A DNA stretch of 64,000 nucleotides from an uncultured Paracoccaceae bacterium. GTDB lineage: Bacteria; Pseudomonadota; Alphaproteobacteria; Rhodobacterales; Rhodobacteraceae. The translations under genes and the position numbers were made by a program. The DNA lies in NCBI GenBank assembly GCA_947499635.1, contig CANMPD010000013.1:1-64000 (forward strand). The letters are read 5' to 3'. Shown here piece after piece: positions 29,538-38,239 of this stretch. How positions within the stretch are numbered: position 1 is the first letter of the stretch; every line of letters starts with the position of its first letter. The notes beneath the pieces were generated by a model. That model worked only from the letters and a program-made list of their open reading frames with translations, was not told where the DNA came from and did no database searches.

Positions 29538-30827
29538 TTGGATATTGCAACGCGTGTCTATAATCATAAATGGAAGATCGATCCGATCGTCCGTTCATTG
29601 ATCGACACAGATTTTTACAAGCTTCTTATGTGCCAGTCGGTGTTCCGCAACCAGCGCGACACGCAAGTTGTTTTCTCTCTTATCAACCGCTCCAAGGACG
29701 TTCCACTTGCGAAATTGATCGACGAAGGGGAATTGCGCGAGCAGTTAGACCACATCCGATCCTTGTCGCTGTCTCGGGGGGAAAGCACGTGGCTGCGAGG
29801 CAATACATTCTATGGTAAGCGGCAGATGTTTCGGCCCGATTTCATGGAGTGGTTCGAAAATTTACAACTGCCTGCGTATCACCTTGAGCGTAAGGGTGAC
29901 CAATATGAGCTGACTTTTGAAGGGTCTTGGCCTGAGGCCATGCTCTGGGAGGTTCCGGCGCTTGCAGTGTTGATGGAATTGCGTTCACGGGCGGTCCTCG
30001 ATCAAATGGGACGTTTTGAACTGCAGATACTCTATGCGCGGGCGATGACACGTGTGTGGGAAAAAATTGACCAACTTCGCGCAGTAGACGGTCTGTCTAT
30101 CGCAGATTTCGGGACCCGCCGCCGACACAGCTTCTTGTGGCAGGACTGGTGTGCACAGGCGATGATTGAAGGTTTGGGGGACAAGTTTATTGGCACGTCA
30201 AATTGCCTGATCGCGATGCGTCGCGAAGTGGAGGCGATCGGGACCAATGCGCATGAGTTGCCAATGATTTATTCCGCGCTGGCCCGAGATGACGTTGAAT
30301 TGGCTCAAGCGCCTTATGATGTTTTGTCGGATTGGCATGACGAACACGAAGGCAACCTGAGGATTATTTTACCTGATACTTATGGGACCAAGCGGTTTTT
30401 GGATCGGGCACCTGATTGGTTGGCTGGCTGGACGGGGATCCGTATCGACAGTGGGAACCCTGCAGAAGGTGCCGAAGCGGCGATCCGCTGGTGGCGGGAT
30501 CGAGGCGAAAACCCATTGGAAAAACGTGTCATTTTTTCAGATGGGTTAGACGTCGACAAAATCAAAGAATTACACGCGAGGTTCTATGGCCGCGTTCAAT
30601 TGTCTTTTGGCTGGGGGACATTGCTCACCAATGATTTTCGTGGACTGGCTCCGGATGATAATCTTGCGCCATTCTCGTTGGTCTGCAAAGCGATTTCTGC
30701 AAATGGGCGGCCGACTGTTAAATTGTCAGATAATCCCGAAAAAGCGATGGGACCGGACGAAGAAATTCAACGGTACAAACGTGTTTTCGACGTGGGTGAG
30801 CAAACGCGAATGGACTTAGTTGTCTAG
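29538..30827 (+). CDS. pncB: Nicotinate phosphoribosyltransferase
   Basis: PncB joins nicotinate and PRPP to give nicotinate mononucleotide in NAD salvage. The 429-residue protein starts at a TTG codon with AGAAAGG seven bases upstream, and MDIATRVYNHKWKIDPIVRSL is the normal family N-terminus, so the rare start is well supported. Typical segments are LIDTDFYKLLMCQ, DFGTRRRHSF, IGTSN and FSDGLDVDKI. The terminator hairpin downstream is shared with convergent bioY. The TTG start may keep translation low. Confidence 0.95.
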   Translation: MDIATRVYNHKWKIDPIVRSLIDTDFYKLLMCQSVFRNQRDTQVVFSLINRSKDVPLAKLIDEGELREQLDHIRSLSLSRGESTWLRGNTFYGKRQMFRPDFMEWFENLQLPAYHLERKGDQYELTFEGSWPEAMLWEVPALAVLMELRSRAVLDQMGRFELQILYARAMTRVWEKIDQLRAVDGLSIADFGTRRRHSFLWQDWCAQAMIEGLGDKFIGTSNCLIAMRREVEAIGTNAHELPMIYSALARDDVELAQAPYDVLSDWHDEHEGNLRIILPDTYGTKRFLDRAPDWLAGWTGIRIDSGNPAEGAEAAIRWWRDRGENPLEKRVIFSDGLDVDKIKELHARFYGRVQLSFGWGTLLTNDFRGLAPDDNLAPFSLVCKAISANGRPTVKLSDNPEKAMGPDEEIQRYKRVFDVGEQTRMDLVV

Positions 30828-30837
30828 GTATTTGTAT

Positions 30838-30867
30838 GGGGATACGGGAGTTGATTGCCGTATCCCC
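30838..30867. terminator. Bidirectional hairpin between pncB and bioY
   Basis: A perfect 10-bp stem GGGGATACGG / CCGTATCCCC with loop GAGTTGATTG lies between the convergent stops. Confidence 0.65.
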
Positions 30868-30875
30868 CATTTCGT

Positions 30876-31412
30876 CTAGTGGGCTGGATATGCACGCCGC
30901 ACGCCGAGGGTAATCGCCACCGTTAGTCCAGCTTTGATCAGATCACCGGGAATATAAGCGATAGATCCGATAGCAGCCTTGGACAAAGGAATATTCGCGA
31001 CAACCGCGATCCAAGGGATGCCGATCGCGTAGAGAAACAAGATACCTCCGAGGGTCACATATGCAAATGCAACGGGCCACGTAGGGAGTGTCGCATTTCG
31101 TTCGAATAGAGAGCCAATGATCACAGCGGCGAGGGGGTACGCGAATAGGAAACCTGCGGATGCCCCGAAAAAGACGCCAACACCACCACGGCCTCCAGAC
31201 AAAAGCGGCAAGCCCACTGCGACCAGAAGCAGAAACAATACAACAGCCAGACCACCACGTTTCGCCCCCGCGAGCGCACCAGCTAACATTACACCCATGC
31301 TTTGGGCGGTGATTGGGACACCGATAACGGGTACGGTAATCGGTGGGAAAACACCCAGAACCGCGATGAGTGCCGCAAAGAGTGCTATATAAACGATGTC
31401 TTTCGTGTTCAT
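30876..31412 (-). CDS. bioY: Biotin ECF transporter substrate-binding protein BioY
   Basis: BioY is the membrane S-component that binds biotin. From ATG 31412 (MNTKDIVYIALFAALIAVLG) it has 178 residues and about six membrane helices. It contains the family segments ITAQSMGVMLAGALAGAKRGGLAVVLFLLL and YIPGDLIKAGL. Codons upstream of this ATG overlap the end of bioN and are not needed. It is the last gene of bioM-bioN-bioY, so it should work with the BioMN energy-coupling module. Confidence 0.93.
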   Translation of the reverse strand: MNTKDIVYIALFAALIAVLGVFPPITVPVIGVPITAQSMGVMLAGALAGAKRGGLAVVLFLLLVAVGLPLLSGGRGGVGVFFGASAGFLFAYPLAAVIIGSLFERNATLPTWPVAFAYVTLGGILFLYAIGIPWIAVVANIPLSKAAIGSIAYIPGDLIKAGLTVAITLGVRRAYPAH

Positions 31413-31431
31413 GAGAGTTGGTCCTGCTAAA

Positions 31432-32031
31432 TTAATGTGGGTCGTAACCACGGGCATCAAGAGCGTCTGAAATATCGTCTGACATTTTCAGCATTCTGGT
31501 GATCACGGGGATGGCAAGGGCGGGGAGGTTGCGCTCTAACCCTCGGACTTTTTGTGCTTCGCGCACTTCTGTTGTGACGCGACGCATGACGGGAATGAAA
31601 CGTAGGGTGAGGGAAATCGCGAGACTCACCTTCCCTGGATTCACACCAATGGGCCGCAGCCAGTGTAAATTGCTTTCGATCGTTGTGATCATGTCGCTGA
31701 CGCGGGTTGTCAGCGTCAACAACCCCGCAGCCAACAACAGAAACGCAAATCGCGCAATCACGGTAAAGCCTAATGTCCAAGAGTGGATGAGACCCTGAAC
31801 AATCAAAATCAATAGCAAGACAACGACAACCGGGCGTAGCTGCTGATACGCATCGCTCAGGCTTAGACCGGCAAGACGATAGCAAAAGGTTATCATAACA
31901 AGCGCGGCTATCAGCGTGATTAAGTTGCTGACCAGAAAAATTGTGCTGCCAGCGAAAACAAGACACAGCACTTTGTGACCGGCGTGCATTCGGTGGAACA
32001 GGCTGTTGCCGGGGCGATAAAGGTCATGCAT
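31432..32031 (-). CDS. bioN: Biotin ECF transporter transmembrane protein BioN (EcfT)
   Basis: The 199-residue inner-membrane protein is the T-component that links BioM ATP hydrolysis to BioY. It has about five hydrophobic helices. Near its C-terminus is the EcfT coupling signature [10 protein letters not shown], and an earlier cytoplasmic helix has [18 protein letters not shown]. Its ATG overlaps the end of bioM by eight bases, which suggests translational coupling. The short length is typical of BioN. Confidence 0.92.
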   Translation of the reverse strand: MHDLYRPGNSLFHRMHAGHKVLCLVFAGSTIFLVSNLITLIAALVMITFCYRLAGLSLSDAYQQLRPVVVVLLLILIVQGLIHSWTLGFTVIARFAFLLLAAGLLTLTTRVSDMITTIESNLHWLRPIGVNPGKVSLAISLTLRFIPVMRRVTTEVREAQKVRGLERNLPALAIPVITRMLKMSDDISDALDARGYDPH

Positions 32032-32704
32032 GGGTCATCGCCGTGATATACGTTTTCAATGCTGCAGAGGGCGTATCATCCGCAAGAATGCGCCCTTGGT
32101 CGAAGGCGATGACTCTGTCAAAATCAGAGAGCAGATCCAGATCATGAGTGACAATAATTACCGGCTGTTCAAGCGCATCAATCGCGCGTGAAATTCGCAT
32201 GGTATTACGCAGGTCTAACAACGTTGTGGGCTCATCCATCACCACGTAGCTCGGTTGCATGACCAGGACACCGGCGATTGCCAGCAGCTGTTTCTGGCCG
32301 CCGCTCAGCAGATGTGCTGGGTGGTTCCGATGCTCATCCAAATCGTAATGCTTAAGTATGGCATCAATTTTGACGGCTTGTTCGGCTTTAGAGAGGCCGC
32401 GATTCTTAAGACCAAAGGCGAGATCTTCTTCCACTATGGGCATCACGATCTGGTTGTCGGGATTTTGGAAAACAAAGCCGACCTTGCGTCGGACGGCCTT
32501 TGCATTTTTTGCTGTGTCGATGCCATCCACCAAAACTTGGCCCTGGTCGGGTAACACCAAACCGTTCAGTAACCGGGCAAAGCTGCTTTTTCCGCTGCCA
32601 TTACTGCCGACGATCCCAATACGTTTTTCAGTGAGGCGCAACGATAGGTTTTTCAAGATGGTTCTGTCACCATACTTCAAATCTACGTCTGTAATGTCGA
32701 TCAC
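32024..32704 (-). CDS. bioM: Biotin ECF transporter ATPase BioM
   Basis: BioM is the ABC ATPase of the biotin transporter. I prefer the GTG at 32704 (226 residues, [13 protein letters not shown]), with GAGG six bases upstream; five further codons are possible. Walker A is GSNGSGKSS, the Q-loop is in [13 protein letters not shown], the signature is [14 protein letters not shown], and Walker B is [12 protein letters not shown]. These are typical of ECF ATPases. A perfect BioR-type box lies 68 bases upstream, so biotin-dependent repression of the operon is likely. Confidence 0.93.
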   Translation of the reverse strand: MIDITDVDLKYGDRTILKNLSLRLTEKRIGIVGSNGSGKSSFARLLNGLVLPDQGQVLVDGIDTAKNAKAVRRKVGFVFQNPDNQIVMPIVEEDLAFGLKNRGLSKAEQAVKIDAILKHYDLDEHRNHPAHLLSGGQKQLLAIAGVLVMQPSYVVMDEPTTLLDLRNTMRISRAIDALEQPVIIVTHDLDLLSDFDRVIAFDQGRILADDTPSAALKTYITAMTHA

Positions 32705-32771
32705 GGCGCACCTCGTCACGGATTAGGACAGGTGGGGGTATAAGGTCGGTTACTAAAAATGAAAAGATAGA

Positions 32772-32781
32772 TTATCTATAA
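32772..32781. promoter_or_regulatory. BioR-type operator of bioMNY
   Basis: TTATCTATAA is identical to the reported BioR consensus of Alphaproteobacteria and lies 68 bases upstream of bioM. It overlaps the stop codon of modC (32776-32778). The wider sequence TAGATTATCTATAA extends the symmetry. Confidence 0.75.
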
Positions 32782-33873
32782 TTTATGGTGAGGGTATACA
32801 CCCCCGGCATTGTCATCAGCTAGAGCCATGGATTTTATAATAACAAAACAATCCATTCCCTCGGTAAGTTGTAATATGGATGCAGACCGTTTGGTGAGGC
32901 AGGCTAGAATTTTACCTGCTGTCGTATCAACGGTTACCATAATGTCGGGGCCTGTGCCTGGTGCTAATCGTAAAATGCAGCCAGAGATAATGTTCAGCGC
33001 AGACACCCCCTTTGGCGGGTGCGTGGCGATAACCACATCTTGAGCGGCGATACGCAATCTCACTTTGGTTCCGACTGGATGCTGCGGCATGGGTAAATGA
33101 AGTGGAATACCCGCGGCGTTTAACTCGCTCAGACCATCGTCATGATGACATTTGACATGAGCCGTGATGAGAGCACCGACCTGGCCGTCCGGCATTGCCG
33201 CATTGTCCGCAAAGGTGTGTTCCGCAGACCCTAGGCTGATCACTTGCCCGTCTTTTATTGTCACAACGGTCGTCGCCAAGCGCGCAACCTCTGAGACACT
33301 ATGTGTGACATATAGAATAGGAATATTCAGCTCATCCCGTAAGCGCTCAAAGTAGGGCAAAAGCTCGGCCTTACGGGCTTGGTCGAGAGCCGCCAAAGGT
33401 TCGTCCGCCAATATCAACCTTGGTGATGACAGCAAGGCGCGACCGATTGCGATTCTTTGTTTTTCTCCGCCCGAAAGCCCAACAGGGCGGCGATTAAGTA
33501 AAGGTGCTAGATCTAGCAATTCGACGATATGTTCAAATTGAACCACGGATGTAGAGCCGCGCGCAAAGCGGCGCCCATAGACCAAATTCCGCTGAACGTT
33601 CATATGAGGAAACAGGCGACTTTCCTGAAAGATATAGCCCAATTGCCGCCTATGAGTGGGGAGGTTCTCTCCGGTTTGGCTGTCAAATAGCAGGTGTCCT
33701 CCGACGTGGATATGTCCATGTTGAGGGGTGACGAGGCCTGCAATGGCATTTATCAACGTCGATTTACCTGCGCCGGAGGGGCCAAATAAAACAGTCACCC
33801 CGCTTGGGGTGCTGAACTTTGCCGAGATTTCAAAATTTCCCTGTTGGCAGGTTATATCAACGTCAAAGCTCAT
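32776..33873 (-). CDS. modC: Molybdate ABC transporter ATP-binding protein
   Basis: ModC powers molybdate uptake. The 365-residue protein has Walker A FGPSGAGKST (about 31-40), the signature LSGGEKQRIAIGRAL and Walker B LILADEPLAALD. A C-terminal TOBE/MOP-like region (about 290-360) starts near VRLRIAAQDVVIATHPPKG and can sense oxyanion. It overlaps modB by four bases. Its last codons carry the BioR box of the next operon, so the two cofactor-precursor operons touch. Confidence 0.95.
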   Translation of the reverse strand: MSFDVDITCQQGNFEISAKFSTPSGVTVLFGPSGAGKSTLINAIAGLVTPQHGHIHVGGHLLFDSQTGENLPTHRRQLGYIFQESRLFPHMNVQRNLVYGRRFARGSTSVVQFEHIVELLDLAPLLNRRPVGLSGGEKQRIAIGRALLSSPRLILADEPLAALDQARKAELLPYFERLRDELNIPILYVTHSVSEVARLATTVVTIKDGQVISLGSAEHTFADNAAMPDGQVGALITAHVKCHHDDGLSELNAAGIPLHLPMPQHPVGTKVRLRIAAQDVVIATHPPKGVSALNIISGCILRLAPGTGPDIMVTVDTTAGKILACLTKRSASILQLTEGMDCFVIIKSMALADDNAGGVYPHHKL

Positions 33874-34583
33874 ATGTGTTTTACGCCTTTACCATCGATG
33901 CGCGCGGCAACGCGTTTGGCAAGATATTCTGAGACAAGTAAGGCAGTAATCGATATGAATATGGATAAGGTGACCAAACGAATGGCCGCAATTTCTTGGC
34001 CGGGGGCCTGTAATAGCGCATAGATAGCCGAGGGCAGTGTCTGCGTTTCCCCGGGTATATTGGCAACAAATGTGATGGTGGCGCCGAACTCGCCCATAGC
34101 TTTTGCAAAGCACAGGATCATACCGGTGAGTATGCCGGGTACAGCCAATGGCAATGTGACGGTTATAAAGACCCATGGAGCTGGCGCGCCGAGGGTTCTT
34201 GCCGCTTCTTCTAACTTAGGGTCGACGGCTTCGAATGATAAACGCATGGCTCGCACCAAAAGCGGAAAGCCCATAACCGCTGCGGCAAGCGCTGCACCAC
34301 TCCAACGAAATGCAACACTCAGCCCAAGAGGTTCTAGTATTTGGCCAATAGGGCCTTGGGGGCCAAAACTCAGTAACAGTAAGTATCCCGTCACCACCGG
34401 GGGGAGAATTAGGGGCAGATGCATAAGGGCATTTAGAACTTGCTTGCCCCAAAAAACATGTCGAGCCAGCACATAAGAAACAGCTGTGGCAATGGGGAGC
34501 GAGAATATCGTGGCCCAGATCGCAACTTTAAGAGACAGTTGTACTGCGGTCCATTCTTCGGGGCTTAATATCGATAAGGTCAT
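33870..34583 (-). CDS. modB: Molybdate ABC transporter permease
   Basis: The 237-residue inner-membrane permease has about five to six helices and the EAA coupling motif EEAARTLGAPAPWVFITVTLPLAVPGI (about 140-166) that docks on ModC. It overlaps both neighbours by four bases (ATGA), so modA-modB-modC are translated as one operon. Confidence 0.95.
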   Translation of the reverse strand: MTLSILSPEEWTAVQLSLKVAIWATIFSLPIATAVSYVLARHVFWGKQVLNALMHLPLILPPVVTGYLLLLSFGPQGPIGQILEPLGLSVAFRWSGAALAAAVMGFPLLVRAMRLSFEAVDPKLEEAARTLGAPAPWVFITVTLPLAVPGILTGMILCFAKAMGEFGATITFVANIPGETQTLPSAIYALLQAPGQEIAAIRLVTLSIFISITALLVSEYLAKRVAARIDGKGVKHI

Positions 34584-35362
34584 TCGACTAATTGTGAAAA
34601 CCCATATGAAGTGAAAATGTCTCGTGCCGGTGCTGTTGCTAGATAGTCTAAAAAATCTTTGGCAGCGTTTATCTGACCTGTTGATACCACTGCACCAACA
34701 TAACGAATAGGATCATGTGTGTTTTGAGGGAAGGTTGCGACTTTATAGACACCGGTTTGTTCCATAAGGTCACTTTCGTAAACGATACCAAAGGGGACGG
34801 CTTTGGTGCGTACATATGCGAGAGCCGCGCGCACATTTTCTGTCTCTAAGACGTTGTTTTTAATTTCAGGCCAGATGCCCAAGGCATTCAATGCTTGATA
34901 CGCATAAATACCTGCGGGGACGGTTTGGGTTTGACCAATGGCGATTCTGTTGTCTTCTAGGTGCTCTGCGAACTTGGTCCAGCCTTGGAATGTAAGATCC
35001 GCGCTGTTTGTGATTAGGGTTAGACGATTCGAAAACAAATCGCGCCGTGTGGAATCGATCAACGCGCGACGTTGCAGAAGATATTCCGCCCACATTGCAT
35101 TGGCAGATATATAGACATCCGCGGGTGCGCCATGGGTTATCTGTCGCGCGGCTGCGGCAGAGCTTGCAAAAGAGACCGTCACAGACACATTTTGCGACTC
35201 GCTGTACACGGCAGCAGCCTTGTCTAATGGACCCTTTAAGCTGGCAGCGGCAAAAATATTAAGTGTGGCCTCTGCTTTTGTCAGGTTGGGATGGCCAATG
35301 CAGAGACTGAACGCGAGCATACAGAGGAATTTCTTTTGGATGTAGCGTAGTACAATCAGCAC
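34580..35362 (-). CDS. modA: Periplasmic molybdate-binding protein
   Basis: ModA captures molybdate, and usually tungstate, in the periplasm. I chose the GTG at 35362, nine bases after GGAG, giving 260 residues. This start yields a normal signal peptide (basic LRYIQKK followed by a hydrophobic core), with cleavage near TKAEA. The mature protein begins TLNIFAAASLKGPLDKA and includes VSFASSAAAARQITHGAPADVYISA, which supplies the oxyanion-binding serines. A frame extension to 35398 would damage the signal peptide. No ModE-type palindrome was noticed upstream. Confidence 0.94.
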   Translation of the reverse strand: MLIVLRYIQKKFLCMLAFSLCIGHPNLTKAEATLNIFAAASLKGPLDKAAAVYSESQNVSVTVSFASSAAAARQITHGAPADVYISANAMWAEYLLQRRALIDSTRRDLFSNRLTLITNSADLTFQGWTKFAEHLEDNRIAIGQTQTVPAGIYAYQALNALGIWPEIKNNVLETENVRAALAYVRTKAVPFGIVYESDLMEQTGVYKVATFPQNTHDPIRYVGAVVSTGQINAAKDFLDYLATAPARDIFTSYGFSQLVE

Positions 35363-35731
35363 TGTAAATTTCTCCGTCCCGACAGCGATGATGAGCACAA
35401 TAGCCCCATAAACGCAATTTTCTAAGGCTTTATAGGGGTGTGCAGCTTCGAATTTTGACGAAAAACCCTACACATGGTTGTGACTGTTCCGTTTGTGAGC
35501 TCTGTCGAGAGTGCTGATGACTCCATTTTGAATCGCATTTTAGCTTTATAATCCACGCTTTTAGCGTTTCGTTAGAACACTTTCGTCTAAATTCTTATCT
35601 GCATACTCATTGAGTGTGGCGCGGAAGCCGAAGGGTGGATGCATAGTGTCGCTAGTTGACGAACGAGTGCTCCATAAGGAGCAGGGATAGCTACCGGGGC
35701 CAAAGTGCTCCTTGATGAAGGAAATAGAACT
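35363..35731 (+). promoter_or_regulatory. Flagellin upstream and leader region with competing hairpins
   Basis: This 369-bp region between divergent modA and the flagellin has no gene. Near the flagellin start, AGTGCTCC occurs twice (35666-35673 and 35704-35711), and one GGAGCA (35678-35683) between them can pair with either copy. The first pairing gives a tight hairpin with loop ATAA. The second brings the leader up to the ribosome site AAGGAA (about 35718). This is consistent with post-transcriptional control of flagellin mRNA. Confidence 0.5.
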
Positions 35732-36577
35732 GTGTCCAGCATTCTAACAAACAATGGTGCGATGGTCGCGCTTCAAACATTGAGCCAAGTCAGCGACGAT
35801 TTGCTGATGACTCAAAATGCCATTTCTACAGGTAAAGAAGTCGAAACAGCTAAGGATAATGCCGCGATTTGGGCGATTTCCAAAACGATGGAATCTGACA
35901 TCCGAGGTTTTGAAGCAATCGAAGACGGTTTGGCCATTGGTGAAGCGACCGTTGGTGTTGCTTCTGCTGCGGCTGAGCAGATCGTTGAAACGCTGAATGA
36001 AATGAAAGAGCTTATTGTTTCTGCACAGTCCGAGAGTGTTGAGCACGAAACAATTCAAAATGATATTGATTCCAAGGCAGCTCAAATCGCGTCAATTATT
36101 GGCGCTGCGCAGTTCAATGGCGCAAACCTGCTAAGTAATACAATTGATGGTACGGAAACCCAGTTGGGTATTCTAGGTTCGCTTGACCGCGTGGGCGCTG
36201 GTGGTACAGTATCCGCTGTTGAAATTACCGTTGATGCGCTTGGTTTTGAAAGCACTCTGGATCTTTCGTCAGAGCTAACAGTTATTACTGATAGTGCCTC
36301 TGCGGAATCCGCGTTGGGCGAAATTGAATCGTTGCTGCAGATTGCGATTGATGGTGCTGCGATACTGGGTGCGACTGCTGCGCGTCTTGAAGATCAAGCA
36401 TCCTTCGTTAGTGATCTTGTCGACTCGATGACCCTTGGTGTTTCGACGATGACGGACACGAATATGGAAGAGGCCTCTGCGCGTCTGACGGCTCTGCAAA
36501 CACAGCAAGAACTTGCAGTGCAGTCGTTGGGGATTGCAAACGAGCAGCCAAATACCCTGCTCCAACTGTTCCAATAA
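35732..36577 (+). CDS. fliC: Flagellin
   Basis: This is the structural subunit of the flagellar filament, exported by the flagellar type III system. From GTG 35732 (MSSILTNNGAMVALQTLSQ, with AAGGAA about nine bases upstream) it has 281 residues, the short type usual in Rhodobacteraceae. The N-terminal D0/D1 helices (about 1-140) include ISTGKEVETAKDNAAIWAISKTMESD. A small variable middle (about 145-200) and the C-terminal helices follow, ending IANEQPNTLLQLFQ. No other flagellar gene is in the window, so it is separate from the main cluster or is an additional flagellin copy. A terminator follows. Confidence 0.93.
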   Translation: MSSILTNNGAMVALQTLSQVSDDLLMTQNAISTGKEVETAKDNAAIWAISKTMESDIRGFEAIEDGLAIGEATVGVASAAAEQIVETLNEMKELIVSAQSESVEHETIQNDIDSKAAQIASIIGAAQFNGANLLSNTIDGTETQLGILGSLDRVGAGGTVSAVEITVDALGFESTLDLSSELTVITDSASAESALGEIESLLQIAIDGAAILGATAARLEDQASFVSDLVDSMTLGVSTMTDTNMEEASARLTALQTQQELAVQSLGIANEQPNTLLQLFQ

Positions 36578-36597
36578 TATTAATAATATTGAAAAGG

Positions 36598-36629
36598 ACA
36601 CAGGCAGCATTTTGGCTGCCTGTGTTTTT
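36598..36629 (+). terminator. Rho-independent terminator of the flagellin gene
   Basis: A perfect 11-bp stem ACACAGGCAGC / GCTGCCTGTGT around ATTTTG runs into five T's, 20 bases after the stop. Confidence 0.9.
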
Positions 36630-37167
36630 CACATTACGACCACCAACTTTCTAAAGGTCTGCACGAATAATCGAGGCCTAATTCGACTGTTTGACCTAAG
36701 TGTTTGTCTCGTAAACACGATACAGCAACGCGCAGTCATCACAATTTCAGCATTGTTTAGCATCTACTGGGTCGCCTTTTTATTGCAGACGGCACAAAGC
36801 GCGACAGCTCGCACATATGTCACAGGCTTTATTCCCTCAATCAAAGACGCTCGAATGTTCCCGATTGAGAGTGAAAAGCGATTTTTACGCATCTTAAGCA
36901 CTATTTGCAGGTCACGTGATCTGGATGAGTAAGGATGTCACAAGCCAACTGATCCGACACGAAACATCCGATTTAATGAGGCGCAAACGTGTTCGTGCGA
37001 CATGTTTCGTTTTCCTAATCTTAATAATTGGAATATTTTCCCGATAAATTACCCTAATAAGCAAGATTATCGCGTTAATGCCGTATGCAATGGGAAGATA
37101 GAAAAGTTTTTGCACGAATAATGAGGTATAGTGGCAAAAAATTCACTTGTAACAGAGGGCTGCGGCC
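36630..37167. other. 538-bp gap between flagellin and dgcN
   Basis: Apart from the possible peptide at 36925-37047, I see no gene. A + strand frame open through 36932 has no ATG or GTG in the first part and only a TTG inside a hydrophobic stretch, so it may be decayed coding sequence. The last 120 bases are AT-rich and should hold the dgcN promoter. Confidence 0.4.
36925..37047 (+). CDS. Possible 40-residue single-span membrane peptide
   Basis: The frame begins MSKDVTSQLIRHETSDL, continues with MRRKRVRATC, then a hydrophobic stretch FVFLILIIGIF, and ends SR-stop. A basic patch before a membrane helix would put the N-terminus inside the cell. No good ribosome site is visible. The ATG overlaps the stop of another open frame (ATGAGTAA at 36925-36932), a pattern seen in coupled genes, but that upstream frame has no credible start. 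I do not recognise the peptide. It could be chance in a 590-bp gap. Confidence 0.3.
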   Translation: MSKDVTSQLIRHETSDLMRRKRVRATCFVFLILIIGIFSR

Positions 37168-38169
37168 ATGATCGAAACTCCTTATCTGCTGTTTTTGGGT
37201 GATGTACCCGATATGCTTGCTGCAAAAGTTGCCATTGGTATTCGCGATTGGCGTCCCGATTTTGCTGTTGGGCAATTGAGTCTTGCTGGTTGTGGCGCGG
37301 ATCTTGGTTTGACTGAGATGACATTGTCCGATGCCAAGGAAGCTGGCGCAAAGACGCTTGTGATTGGTGTTGCAAATCGAGGCGGTGTTATCTCAGCGGC
37401 TTGGAAAAAAGTTCTGCTTCAGGCGCTCGAGATGGGCTTTGATATCGCATCTGGTCTACATAACTTGTTGAACGAAGAGAGCGATTTAGTTGCAGCAGCC
37501 CAAGCACATGGACGTAATTTGTATGATGTCCGTGTCCCAAGTGTCGATTATCCGATTGCCAATGGTAAGCCTCGCAGCGGTAAGCGTTGTTTGGCTGTTG
37601 GGACAGATTGTTCTGTTGGCAAGATGTACACAGCCTTGGCGATGGATGCAGAAATGCAAAAGCGCAACATGAAATCGACGTTCCGCGCGACGGGTCAAAC
37701 GGGCATCTTGATTACTGGGGGTGGTGTGCCTTTGGATGCTGTCGTCGCTGACTTTATGGCGGGTGCGGTTGAATATCTGACACCTGACAATGATGAAGAT
37801 CATTGGGACTTGATCGAAGGCCAAGGGTCTTTGTTCCATGTGTCTTATTCTGGTGTGACAATGGCGCTGGTACATGGCGGTCAACCTGATGCATTGATCT
37901 TGTGTCACGAACCAACGCGTGAACACATGCGTGGTTTGCCAGAATTCAGTCTGCCGTCCCTCGAAGTTTTGCGTGACACAGCTTTGTCGCTGGCCAAAGT
38001 TGCAAACCCTGCCTGTCAGGTTGTTGGTATTTCAGTGAATACACAGCACCTGAGTGAAGACGAGGCAACTGCCTATCTGGCTCAGGTCGAAGATGAAATG
38101 GGCCTTCCAGCTGTAGATCCGTATCGTCACGGCGCAGGGCGCCTGGTGGACGCACTGGCAGCTGTGTGA
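37168..38169 (+). CDS. dgcN: D-glutamate N-acetyltransferase (DUF1611)
   Basis: DgcN acetylates D-glutamate, the first step of the DgcN-DgcA route reported in marine bacteria. The 333-residue cytoplasmic protein belongs to DUF1611. Its N-terminal part (about 1-140) looks Rossmann-like. The C-terminal part starts with a P-loop-like GTDCSVGKM (about 147-155), followed by RATGQTGILITGGGVPLDAV. The assignment rests on family plus context, because an enolase-superfamily epimerase and a D-amino-acid aminotransferase follow in the same direction. A hairpin with four T's (38179-38207) separates it from dgcA. Confidence 0.85.
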   Translation: MIETPYLLFLGDVPDMLAAKVAIGIRDWRPDFAVGQLSLAGCGADLGLTEMTLSDAKEAGAKTLVIGVANRGGVISAAWKKVLLQALEMGFDIASGLHNLLNEESDLVAAAQAHGRNLYDVRVPSVDYPIANGKPRSGKRCLAVGTDCSVGKMYTALAMDAEMQKRNMKSTFRATGQTGILITGGGVPLDAVVADFMAGAVEYLTPDNDEDHWDLIEGQGSLFHVSYSGVTMALVHGGQPDALILCHEPTREHMRGLPEFSLPSLEVLRDTALSLAKVANPACQVVGISVNTQHLSEDEATAYLAQVEDEMGLPAVDPYRHGAGRLVDALAAV

Positions 38170-38178
38170 CATTAACAG

Positions 38179-38207
38179 CGGGGGATGGCATGGCCGTCCC
38201 CCGTTTT
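38179..38207 (+). terminator. Terminator-like hairpin between dgcN and dgcA
   Basis: CGGGGGATGG pairs with CCGTCCCCCG around CATGG and is followed by TTTT. It lies nine bases after the dgcN stop and 33 bases before dgcA. It could make dgcN more abundant than dgcA or act as an attenuator. Confidence 0.6.
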
Positions 38208-38239
38208 GCTGCAATGGGCATATGTCCAAAGGATAAGTT

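Noticed and set aside
36513-36932. Open frame after flagellin, reading 139 codons
   Set aside because: It starts inside the flagellin gene in another frame, crosses the flagellin terminator and has no ATG, GTG or ribosome site for the later part.
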